From: an uncultured Spartobacteria bacterium
Lineage (GTDB): Bacteria > Verrucomicrobiota > Verrucomicrobiia > Chthoniobacterales > JAATET01
Length of the DNA: 64,000 nt
NCBI GenBank assembly: GCA_937901895.1
Contig: CALGTD010000068.1
Span: 3,130 to 67,129 of the forward strand
Direction: 5' to 3'
Under the pieces are notes generated by a model, which saw nothing but the letters and a program-made list of their open reading frames with translations, did not search any database and was not told the origin of the DNA. Below are positions 47,301 to 54,711 of this stretch, one piece after another. The stretch's first letter is position 1, and each line of letters begins with the position of its first letter. The position numbers and the translations under genes are program-made.

Positions 47301-47400
47301 CCTCTTTGTGATCCCGGCGCTTTACTCGTTCCTCACGAACCGCCGCAGCGGGAAGGTCGCCGCGGAAACAGAAACCGCCATCCCGGCGGGACACGCCTAG
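44305..47400 (+). CDS. RND-type multidrug efflux pump, inner-membrane subunit (HAE1/AcrB-like)
   Basis: A 1031-residue proton-driven pump with twelve membrane segments in two repeats and two large periplasmic loops. The ends of the first loop show GVREYPAVEPPVISVSTTYVGANPEVIE and DIEIGIGFDTTQYIRQSI; TM4 has the proton-relay pair VLAIGLVVDDAIVV (Asp-Asp). The first loop lacks the metal-ion motif of CzcA-type pumps, and the length suits drug/organic-compound efflux. It overlaps the adaptor by 4 nt; an outer-membrane channel must come from elsewhere. Confidence 0.95.
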   Translation: MTLYRLSVDRPVLATVMSIVIVLFGAISLGRLGVREYPAVEPPVISVSTTYVGANPEVIESQITEPIEEELNSVPGVRTLTSVSREGRSTINVEFEVGADLETAANDVRDRASRAVGRLPPDADPPVVSKSDADSQPVVMVNVYSPQRDLLELSDIADRRLKPQFQTIPGVSEVDIWGEKRYSMRLWLDRNRLAAYNLTPLDVRDALDNENVELPSGRIEGDTVELNVRTVSRFTTPEEFNEMVIRQTPEGVVRLKDVGYAIVGPENQRSVLKRDGIPSVGVVLRPQPGANQIAIADEFYRRLEDVKRDLPPDIEIGIGFDTTQYIRQSIREVGETLLLALVLVVSIIFLFLRSWRSTLIPTVAIPISLIGGFFIMDMAGFSINVLTMLAMVLAIGLVVDDAIVVLENIYSKIEQGMTPHDAAIEGTREVFFAVVATTIALAAVFTPLLFMGGLIGRLFTEFGIVMAGTVIISSFVALSLAPMLCSKLLRSGRPSRFYRITEPVFNGLTNGYRALIGGFLRVRWLAFPALLLCGAAAWLVFTRLESELAPIEDRSRLRISAIAPEGASYEFMADYMDQLSAMAAEVAPENTATISVTSPGFGAASSVNSGFVRLILEDRDRRERSQSEIARALLNASTDLAGSRISVIEEPSISIGRGAGSRLPLQFVIQAPSSDKLRDVLPVFLEKAEATGAFSRLETDLKFNKPELRIDIDRERAQNLGVSARDIGETLNLALSEQRFGYFLRDGRQYYVLGALVKEQRNESLDLASLTVPSASGQPIRLDNVIHLSEQISPPQLFRFNRYASATVQAGLNPGITLGRGIGIMQDVARQTLDETFRTDLAGEARDLRESSSGLGFAFVFALLLIYLVLCAQFESFRDPFVIMLTVPLALVGALGALFVFGQTLNIFSQIGVLMLIGLVTKNGILIVEFANQRKAAGIPPLDAVREAAVARFRPVLMTALSTILGIAPIALALGAGSESRRSMGIAVIGGMVIGTLLTLFVIPALYSFLTNRRSGKVAAETETAIPAGHA

Positions 47401-47450
47401 CAGGCCGGCTTGCTCGGTCGAACACCGCGCGGATCCGCCTTGCGAAAGCC

Positions 47451-48557
47451 CTAGGCTGCGGCCTGAGCCTCGATCGTCGGATCGCCTCCTGACGCCGGAC
47501 GGCGGCGGGTCATTCCGGACCGGATGGCAGGCAGAATATCCTCCAGCTCGGTGGCGACCACAAAGTCTCCGGGTTTGCACAGGTCGCTCAAGAGATCGAT
47601 GAGCGGATCCCAGAAACGCACTCCAAGCGGATCGCGGCGGTTGAAGATCACCACCGGCTTGCCGTCCATCAACGGATTCTTCTGATGCCGGAAAATCATC
47701 AGCGCGAGAAGCTCCTGCACGGTTCCCGCGCCCCCGGGGAAGATCACAAACGCATCGGAGTTTTCGATCATCACCTCCATGCGCGTGTAGATGTCCGGCC
47801 GGAGCCAGAATCTCGACAACCCATCGGGCAGACCCTCCAGTTCGATGATGTGCGGGACGTTCGACCCCGCGGCCCATCCGCCGGCATCCACCGCCCCCTT
47901 CACGACCGCTCCCATGATTCCCGACCGGCCCGCGCCGGAGACACAGCCGATCCGGCTTTCCGCGAGCATTCGCCCAAGCGCCTCGCCGTCGGCGAGATAG
48001 TGCGGGTTCTCCAGTGTCGCCGAGCAGAAGACGCACGCATTTCCGATGTAATCGTCGGGCGCCGGCTTGTCGGCAATTTCGACATTTGGGCTCGCGATCT
48101 TGTGGCGGCCGGGATCCGGAAGGCCACGGGCGCTCACCTGCTCGAGAGCGGCGAGAACGTCCTCGGGCGAATCCGCCATGAGCAGAAACTCCGCATAGTC
48201 CTGCTTCACGGTCCCAATCTTGCGAAGATGCGCGAGCAGCGCGAAGAACGGATCCCAGGAGCGATCCTCGTTCAGAATGATCGCGGGCTTGCCGGCAAGA
48301 TTGCGGTCCAGCGTCTGGAAGCCGACGAAGATCGAAATCGCCTTGAACATGTCCTCGAGCGTTGCGCCGGGCATGAACACGAATGCATCGGACTCGACGA
48401 TCTTCTTTTCAATGTTCGACAGCGTGATGCGCTGGTCGCCGTTGGAATTGTATATATCCCAGCCGTTCGCAAAGAGCAGATAGAGAAGCTTGGCACGTGA
48501 TGCGCGGTTTGGGTCGTCGGCACCAAGCACCGTGCCGGAAAGTCTGATTTTTGGCAT
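47451..48557 (-). CDS. LOG-family Rossmann protein with a degenerate second copy
   Basis: A 368-residue protein of two similar Rossmann-like halves. The C-terminal half (about 168-345) has the LOG signature PGGAGTVQE (274-282) and GAGRSGIMGAVVKGA, as in cytokinin-riboside phosphoribohydrolases. The N-terminal half (1-140) aligns with it (AFVFMPGATLEDMFKAISIFVGFQ against AFVIFPGGAGTVQELLALMIFRHQ) but has lost the catalytic PGGxGTxxE, so it is likely inactive. The ATG at 48557 gives MPKIRLSGTV. The nucleotide substrate is not determinable. An incomplete -35-like TTGATG lies upstream. Confidence 0.8.
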   Translation of the reverse strand: MPKIRLSGTVLGADDPNRASRAKLLYLLFANGWDIYNSNGDQRITLSNIEKKIVESDAFVFMPGATLEDMFKAISIFVGFQTLDRNLAGKPAIILNEDRSWDPFFALLAHLRKIGTVKQDYAEFLLMADSPEDVLAALEQVSARGLPDPGRHKIASPNVEIADKPAPDDYIGNACVFCSATLENPHYLADGEALGRMLAESRIGCVSGAGRSGIMGAVVKGAVDAGGWAAGSNVPHIIELEGLPDGLSRFWLRPDIYTRMEVMIENSDAFVIFPGGAGTVQELLALMIFRHQKNPLMDGKPVVIFNRRDPLGVRFWDPLIDLLSDLCKPGDFVVATELEDILPAIRSGMTRRRPASGGDPTIEAQAAA

Positions 48558-48723
48558 ACGACAGATTCCAGACCGAACCAGTAGCATCAATCGGGCCGAA
48601 TTCACCCGCGGTGCCACTGGAACGCCGGAAAACATTCGTCCACAAGTTGCTGCAATGCCAGCAATTTGACGCAATCCCTTTATGGGTCCGTTGAGAACTT
48701 CGGAACGCGGGGGGAATTCCAAA

Positions 48724-50145
48724 TCAAGGATGCGTCCTGCGCAGCACTTCCGCGGCGAGCTTGAGATCGGCGACGAACTCCGCGTAGTTACGTTCCCGCG
48801 CGGTTTCATCCGGAGCGCGAAGCAACGCCGATGGATGCACCGTCACCAGCGTTCGTTCGCAATGCGCGCTCGGAAAAATCCGACCTCTATCGCGCATGAC
48901 GCGGACTTCCCTCCCGAGCAGGCTCTGCGCTGCGGTTCCTCCGAGCAACACGAGCACCACGGGGCGCACCGCGGCCAGCTCCGCGAGCAACCATGGGCGG
49001 CACGCAGTCATCTCACGCGCGTTGGGTTTCGCATGCAGGCGGCGTTTGCCCCGAGGCTCCCATTTGAAATGCTTAACGGCATTCGTCACGTATGCGCTCG
49101 GCCGGTCGATCCCGGCGTCCTCCAGCGCCCGGTCGAACAGCCGCCCCGCGGGGCCCACGAACGGCCGCCCCGCCACGTCCTCCTGATCGCCCGGCTGTTC
49201 CCCGACGAACATCAGCGGCGCGTGCTTCGGCCCTTCTCCAAACACCGTCTGCGTCGCATTCCGATAAAGCGGGCATGCCGTGCAACCAAGCGCCGCCTTG
49301 CGCAACGTCGCGAGACTTGTGCTGTCGGGCACCGGCGCGGGATGAAACTCGTCCGGCGTGGCTTTCGATCGGCTGCGGGCAATCATTTCAGCAGTGCGGC
49401 TGGGCGCCTCCCGAAGCAGCTCGGGCAGGATCGCGGTCTCCGGAAGATTCCTCCAATACTTCTTCGGCATCTCCGACTGCATCGCGCGTGTCTTCACGCG
49501 AGCGGGATTGAAAATGCTGCCGTAATAGGTGAGCCACAGAGCCTCCGCGTCATCGTGAACGGGCGCATCGGCGCGCGGCACGCCCGCGGTGAATGAAAGC
49601 TGCGACCCATCCCAGTGCACACACCGGTCCGGAGTGAGGATCGACCAATTCATGCCCGCAAACCGGTCGCGAAAGAACGGCGCGTTCAACTCGACAATGT
49701 GATGCGCGGGCTCGAACCACGCGACGAACCAGACCGCTCCCTCCCGCCGAACCTCGCGAAACCGCACGAATGCCCGCATTTTGTGGACATCGCGCCGCAC
49801 GGCCTTGTCCATCGCAACGAGATCATGAACGTCCGGATCCACCTCGATGCGCAGCAGGTGGGGCTCGCCGTGTGTGAGCCGCCAGAGCACGCGATAAAGC
49901 AATGCCCATCGTTGCTCCGAGCGATGGCAGGCAACGCGACGCGCCATTTCGACAAAGTCCCTGGGCACCGGTGACGTATTCGCGGAAACGACAGGCGCCG
50001 TCTCCTGCTCGTCGAAAAGTTCGAGTCTAGGGTGATCCCCCTGTTCGTCCCAGACAATGCTCCGCGGATCCAATTCCGCTGCCAGCGCATCACGGGCGGC
50101 TTTTCGCCATCCGGCGAAGTTTTGGACGAAGAAAATCCGACGCAT
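48724..50145 (-). CDS. udgX: DUF4130 protein fused to UdgX-type uracil-DNA glycosylase
   Basis: A 473-residue fusion. Residues 1-250 match the DUF4130 DNA-metabolism family (LLYRVLWRLTHG, MDKAVRRDVHKMRAFVRF). Residues about 280-473 are a family-4-like UDG of the UdgX kind: Fe-S cysteines Cys288 and Cys291 (CTACP) and Cys382, motif GEQPGDQED (315-323), HPS (437-439), and the UdgX-specific loop KRRLH (367-371), whose His is the residue known to bond covalently to the abasic site in mycobacterial UdgX. RLELF at 40-44 resembles a clamp-binding motif. A GTG at 50166 would add seven residues. Last gene of the repair operon. Confidence 0.9.
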   Translation of the reverse strand: MRRIFFVQNFAGWRKAARDALAAELDPRSIVWDEQGDHPRLELFDEQETAPVVSANTSPVPRDFVEMARRVACHRSEQRWALLYRVLWRLTHGEPHLLRIEVDPDVHDLVAMDKAVRRDVHKMRAFVRFREVRREGAVWFVAWFEPAHHIVELNAPFFRDRFAGMNWSILTPDRCVHWDGSQLSFTAGVPRADAPVHDDAEALWLTYYGSIFNPARVKTRAMQSEMPKKYWRNLPETAILPELLREAPSRTAEMIARSRSKATPDEFHPAPVPDSTSLATLRKAALGCTACPLYRNATQTVFGEGPKHAPLMFVGEQPGDQEDVAGRPFVGPAGRLFDRALEDAGIDRPSAYVTNAVKHFKWEPRGKRRLHAKPNAREMTACRPWLLAELAAVRPVVLVLLGGTAAQSLLGREVRVMRDRGRIFPSAHCERTLVTVHPSALLRAPDETARERNYAEFVADLKLAAEVLRRTHP

Positions 50146-50182
50146 CAACGCAGGATCGCGCCGCACCGGAGTCGAGGCTGTC

Positions 50183-51403
50183 TCACGCGCTCCGGGTGGG
50201 ATTGTCGAAGAGCTCGAGTTGTCGGGCAGGCTTCGATGCCAAACCGAGCGCTCGCGGGATGTGGTCGGCGGTCACAATGAACGGGAGCGCCTTTTGCACC
50301 GGCACGCGAAGTCGCGTGAGATCGTCAAGACGCAGCGAGTGCCAGCGACGGATTGCGAGAATGCGATCCACGTTCCGCACGCCGAGACCCGGCACGCGCA
50401 GCAGCAGCTCCCGTGGAGCGCGGTTCAGGTCCACCGGAAACCACTCGGGGTTCCGCAAGGCCCACGCGTGCTTGGGATCGAGGTCGAGTGGAAGATCGGG
50501 AGCCCCAGGGGAGGCAATCTCGTCGACCTCGAAGCCATAGAACCGCATCAGCCAGTCCGCCTGATAGAGCCGGTGCTCGCGCACGAGCGGTGGCGCGGTC
50601 ACGGGAAGCTTCGAGGATGCATCGGGAATCGGACTGAACGCCGAGTAGTAGACACGGCGCAGCCGGTGCTGGTCGTAGAGCGACTTCGCCTGCGCGAGAA
50701 CGTCGCGGTCGCTCGAGGGCGTCGCACCGACGATCATCTGCGTGCTCTGCCCCGCGGGTGCGAACAGCGGAGCCTTCCGGCTCTTTGCGCGCCCCACTTT
50801 CGATTCGGTGACGCGCTTCTCGATCACGGACATCGCGTGACGAATCCGGTCGTGATTCTTCTCCGGCGCGAGCTTCCCGAGATCCTGCGCGGTCGGCAAT
50901 TCGATGTTGATGCTGAGCCGGTCCGCCCAGCGCCCCGCCTCCTCGATCAGCTCCGGAGACGCCTCCGGAATGGTCTTGAGATGAATGTAGCCGCGGAATC
51001 CGTGTTCGACGCGAAGTTTGCGGGCAACCTGCACCACCTGCTCCATCGTATGGTCGGGATTGCGGATGATTCCGGAACTCAGAAACAACCCTTCGATGTA
51101 GTTGCGACGGTAAAAATCCAGCGTCAGGTTCACAATCTCCTCGGGCGTGAACCGCGCCCTGCGGACACCGCTCGATGCGCGATTGATGCAATAGAGGCAG
51201 TCGTAGACGCAGAAATTCGTGAGAAGAATTTTCAGCAACGAAACACATCGGCCATCCGGCGTGTAGCTGTGGCAGATGCCCATGCCGGTGGTGCTGCCGA
51301 TCCCTCCATCCCGGGACGTTCGTTGAACGGTGCCGCTGCTCGCGCAGGACGCGTCGTATTTTGCGGCGTCCGCCAGGATCGAGAGTTTCGTGCGGACATC
51401 CAT
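50183..51403 (-). CDS. Putative DNA modification/repair radical SAM protein
   Basis: A 406-residue radical-SAM enzyme. The cluster-binding motif CxxxCxxC is Cys65-Cys69-Cys72 (CVYDCLYC), preceded by ICHSYTPDGRCVSLLKILLTNF. The C-terminal part has a helix-hairpin-helix (VPGLGVRNVDRIL, 337-349), a DNA-binding element. RQLELFDNP at 394-402 carries QLELF, which resembles the bacterial sliding-clamp-binding motif. This family is typically beside UdgX/DUF4130 genes, as here. The reaction is unknown. It starts 6 nt after the pdeM stop. Confidence 0.88.
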   Translation of the reverse strand: MDVRTKLSILADAAKYDASCASSGTVQRTSRDGGIGSTTGMGICHSYTPDGRCVSLLKILLTNFCVYDCLYCINRASSGVRRARFTPEEIVNLTLDFYRRNYIEGLFLSSGIIRNPDHTMEQVVQVARKLRVEHGFRGYIHLKTIPEASPELIEEAGRWADRLSINIELPTAQDLGKLAPEKNHDRIRHAMSVIEKRVTESKVGRAKSRKAPLFAPAGQSTQMIVGATPSSDRDVLAQAKSLYDQHRLRRVYYSAFSPIPDASSKLPVTAPPLVREHRLYQADWLMRFYGFEVDEIASPGAPDLPLDLDPKHAWALRNPEWFPVDLNRAPRELLLRVPGLGVRNVDRILAIRRWHSLRLDDLTRLRVPVQKALPFIVTADHIPRALGLASKPARQLELFDNPTRSA

Positions 51404-51409
51404 GGAATC

Positions 51410-52096
51410 TCACCCATCGCCCGGGGAGCTGGACCGTGCAAGCGGGGCGTCGATCAACCCGCCATCGACGATCAAAAGCACCCGGTCGCCCGTCGCAGGC
51501 CTCACCACGCCGCCGCCCGTAAATCCACCGAAGGCCGGGAGGACGCATTGATTGCGCCCAATCCAGAAACACGGCACTCGCAGGCTCTGACGCGCAGGGC
51601 CGCGTGTTCGAACGACAGGATGAATGTGTCCGCAGAGCACATAACCATCCCCTGAGCGCCTCGTCGGATGGTGCCGCAGCCTCCACGGTCCCAACCGGTA
51701 ATCCTCTCGAAGAACCTCGATGCCGAGCGCATGTGCGAGGTCGTGCGCGCGGCGGTCGTGATTCCCCTCGACCATCCGCACGTCGATTCCCAGCGCGTTC
51801 CGCCACTGCGCGATTGCCTGCAATTCATCGGCGTGCTGGGAGTGAAACACGTCGCCGAGCAAAACAAGGCGCATCGCGCCCGTCTGCTCAACCAGCCGGG
51901 CCAATCTCGCGAGATCGTCGCGGGTCGTGCCGGGCGGCACCCAGCGCAGCGCGCTCCGGAACGTCGCATCCTTCCCGAGGTGCACGTCGGCCACGAAAAG
52001 CGTCCGCTCATGCCGCCAGAACAGCGCGCGATCCGGAAGCGCGACGACCTCCTCGCCTGCAAGGACGATGGAAACTCCGGGCTCAGACTTTTTCAC
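51410..52096 (-). CDS. pdeM: Ligase-associated DNA damage response endonuclease PdeM
   Basis: A 228-residue calcineurin-like phosphoesterase. Metal-site motifs are in order: ADVHLGK (Asp37, His39), LGDVFHSQ (Gly-Asp 81-82), EGNHDRR (111-114) and CGHIHP (155-160). The GTG at 52096 overlaps the helicase stop by 14 nt and gives the family's usual length; the longer reading upstream has no similarity. PdeM accompanies an Lhr-type helicase, an exonuclease and an ATP-dependent ligase in other bacteria; the last two are absent here. Confidence 0.87.
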   Translation of the reverse strand: MKKSEPGVSIVLAGEEVVALPDRALFWRHERTLFVADVHLGKDATFRSALRWVPPGTTRDDLARLARLVEQTGAMRLVLLGDVFHSQHADELQAIAQWRNALGIDVRMVEGNHDRRAHDLAHALGIEVLREDYRLGPWRLRHHPTRRSGDGYVLCGHIHPVVRTRGPARQSLRVPCFWIGRNQCVLPAFGGFTGGGVVRPATGDRVLLIVDGGLIDAPLARSSSPGDG

Positions 52097-54581
52097 GGCC
52101 TGCCTTCTCGATGAGAATCTCCATGCGCGCGATTCGATCCGCCAGCCGCTCCGAGCTGAGCTCTTCGCGAAACCGCTCGGCAAAAATGGGGAAAGCAAAC
52201 GGCGACGGCGCCTCGAGCTCCACCAGCCGCAGGCGGCTCCGGCGCAACTTCGTCAGCGCGGCGCGAAGACGGCTTTGTTCGAGCTGATTTTCAAGCACCT
52301 CGCGTGTCGCCTGCCGGAGCAGGAGATTGGATGGCTCATAGCGCGCAAAGACATCGTAGAGCAGCGACGCGGAAACGAGGAGCTGACGCGCCGATTTCCG
52401 CGACCGGCCCACGCCCTCGTGCGTGAGGCCGGCGATCCGTGCAATCTCGCGAAACTGCCGACGTCCCATTTCCGCGGCATTCACGCTTCCAAGAATGTCG
52501 TCGACTAGATTCTCCTCCGACAGCAATCCGGCGGCGAGCGCGTCCTCGAGAGGAGCGGACGAGGCCGAGAGCAATTCCAGGCCGTGATCGTTGAATGCGA
52601 GGGAGAACGTGAGCGGCTGCCGCCGGCCCATCCGATACGCAAAGAGCGCCGCGAGCCCTTCGTGCACGAGCCGTCCCTCGAACGGATAGAAAAACAGATG
52701 GCTTCCCTCCCGGCTCTTCCACCGCTCAATGAGAAGCTCATCCGGCGCCGGAATCACGGACAACCGCTGCTGAATTTCCAGCACGCCGCGCAGACGTTCC
52801 ATTTCCGGGGAGTCGAAGACGCCCCGGCGCGCACCGTCGAGCCGGGTGCGCATTCCCTCTGCGAGCCGTGTCGAAAGCGGAAGGCGTCCACCCATCCATC
52901 TCGGCACGCCGCGCGGCCCCTTCTTCGCGGCCTGCACGTAGGCTCGCAGATCGCGCACCCGCACCAGCTCGAGGTTGCGTCCGGCGAAGAGAAATCGATC
53001 GCCTGGCTTCATCTTCGCCAGAAACGATTCCTCGACGGATCCCAGTCGAGGGCCGCGAACAAACTGCACCTGAATCGACGCATCGCTCGTGATCGTCCCA
53101 ATATTCATTCGATGCTCGCGCGCGACACGCTCGTTCGCGATGGCAAGCCGCCCGTTCTGTCGCGAGAGCCGCGCAAACTGCGGATAGGCGCGGAGGGCGT
53201 CGCCGCCGCGCTCCGTGAAATCGAGCGCCCATTGCCACTCGTCATCGGACAGGTAGCGGTAGGCATGGGTGGTTCCTACCTCGGCGCGAAGTTCCTCCTC
53301 GTCGAATCCACCCGATTCATCCATTCCGCCCGCGGCGACCGTGGCAAGGTGCTGGCAGAGCACATCCAGCGGCGCGCGCAGCGGCGGCCGTCCCTCGATT
53401 CGTCCTGCAAGGGCAAGGTCGCGCGCGGCGGCGATTTCGACGAGTTCCAGGGTATTGGCTGGCACGCAGTGAACGACACTCTCCGCCCCGGGCCGATGAC
53501 CACTGCGACCGGCACGCTGCAGCAGGCGCGCGACTCCTTTCGGACTGCCAACCTGCAGCACCGCGTCGACCGGAGCAAAGTCGACGCCCAGATCGAGACT
53601 CGAAGTCGCCACCACCACCCGCAGCGATCCCGTTTTCAACCCGCCCTCCGCGGCGGCACGCACTTCATTCGAGAGGGAGCCATGGTGGATGGCGATCCTT
53701 CCCTCCCAATCCGGCATCGCTTCCGTGAGCCCGCGATACCACAGTTCGGCCTGTGAACGGGTGTTCGTAAACAGAATGCTCGTCGTGTGCTCGCGGAGCA
53801 GCCGTGTCACTCCCGGCAACAGTTGCAAACCAAGGTGCCCGCCCCACGGATAGCCCTCCTCCTCCGGTGGCAGCAGTGTCTCGATGCGCGTGCGTTTCAC
53901 CGGACCACCCTGCACGATCCGCATCGCTCGAGGCCTACCCAGTTTGTCGACCCCACCCAACGCCTGCGCGGCTTCCGGCAGATTGCCAAGCGTTGCCGAC
54001 AGTCCCCAGATGCGCGTCGTGGGAGCGAGCGTCCGAAGTCGCGCGAGGGCGAGCTCCGCGAGCACACCCCGTTTGGTGGAAAGCAGCTCGTGCCATTCGT
54101 CCATCACGACGAGCTGGAGCGATCGAAAATTCGGGAGAAACGCCGGCTGGCTCAGGAGCAGCGTCGCGCTCTCCGGTGTCGTGACGAGGCATTCGGGAGG
54201 CCGTTCGGCGATGCGTTTGCGCGCGGTCGCGGAGGTGTCGCCCGTTCGTCGTGCGACCGCCCAGTCCGGCCAGATCTCCGAGACAGACTCCGCCAGCGCC
54301 GCCTCGGTATCAGCCGCGAGCGCACGCAGCGGCGTGATCCACAACACCCGCAGGCCTCCACCGCGATCCCCGGTTTTCATGGCTTCGCGCAGTGCCGCGA
54401 ACCACACGGCGAATGTTTTCCCGGCGCCTGTCGTGCAGTGAAGAAGGCCGGATTCCCCCGCGCCATATGCCGCCCACACGTCCCGCTGAAACGGAAACAC
54501 CGTCCATCCGCGGTCTCGAAACCACGTTTCCAGGACAGCGTCGGGATCCTTCACGCAGACACCATAAGCGGGGGACGACAT
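52083..54581 (-). CDS. Ligase-associated DEXH-box DNA repair helicase (Lhr-like)
   Basis: An 832-residue superfamily-2 helicase: Walker A TTGAGKT (50-56), TPLRALA, TPES, the DEWH box (161-164), GLSATLGN, TSSLDLGVDF and the helicase C-terminal QRAGRSGHR. The C-terminal 400 residues are the winged-helix/Lhr core. It lacks the far longer extension of E. coli Lhr, so it is the ligase-associated type. I start at the ATG at 54581 (MSSPAYGVCV). It heads the four-gene operon, divergent from the GH92 gene. Confidence 0.93.
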   Translation of the reverse strand: MSSPAYGVCVKDPDAVLETWFRDRGWTVFPFQRDVWAAYGAGESGLLHCTTGAGKTFAVWFAALREAMKTGDRGGGLRVLWITPLRALAADTEAALAESVSEIWPDWAVARRTGDTSATARKRIAERPPECLVTTPESATLLLSQPAFLPNFRSLQLVVMDEWHELLSTKRGVLAELALARLRTLAPTTRIWGLSATLGNLPEAAQALGGVDKLGRPRAMRIVQGGPVKRTRIETLLPPEEEGYPWGGHLGLQLLPGVTRLLREHTTSILFTNTRSQAELWYRGLTEAMPDWEGRIAIHHGSLSNEVRAAAEGGLKTGSLRVVVATSSLDLGVDFAPVDAVLQVGSPKGVARLLQRAGRSGHRPGAESVVHCVPANTLELVEIAAARDLALAGRIEGRPPLRAPLDVLCQHLATVAAGGMDESGGFDEEELRAEVGTTHAYRYLSDDEWQWALDFTERGGDALRAYPQFARLSRQNGRLAIANERVAREHRMNIGTITSDASIQVQFVRGPRLGSVEESFLAKMKPGDRFLFAGRNLELVRVRDLRAYVQAAKKGPRGVPRWMGGRLPLSTRLAEGMRTRLDGARRGVFDSPEMERLRGVLEIQQRLSVIPAPDELLIERWKSREGSHLFFYPFEGRLVHEGLAALFAYRMGRRQPLTFSLAFNDHGLELLSASSAPLEDALAAGLLSEENLVDDILGSVNAAEMGRRQFREIARIAGLTHEGVGRSRKSARQLLVSASLLYDVFARYEPSNLLLRQATREVLENQLEQSRLRAALTKLRRSRLRLVELEAPSPFAFPIFAERFREELSSERLADRIARMEILIEKAGREKV

Positions 54582-54711
54582 TGCGAAAGGGTCACCTGCG
54601 CCGCTGCGCCGATATGAGAACTTCGCGGATGACTCGATGCTGTTCTCGCCGATCCCTCCATGGAATCCTGCGCGCAAGAAACATTTCCAGCCTCCCCGGG
54701 TTCCCTATGCC

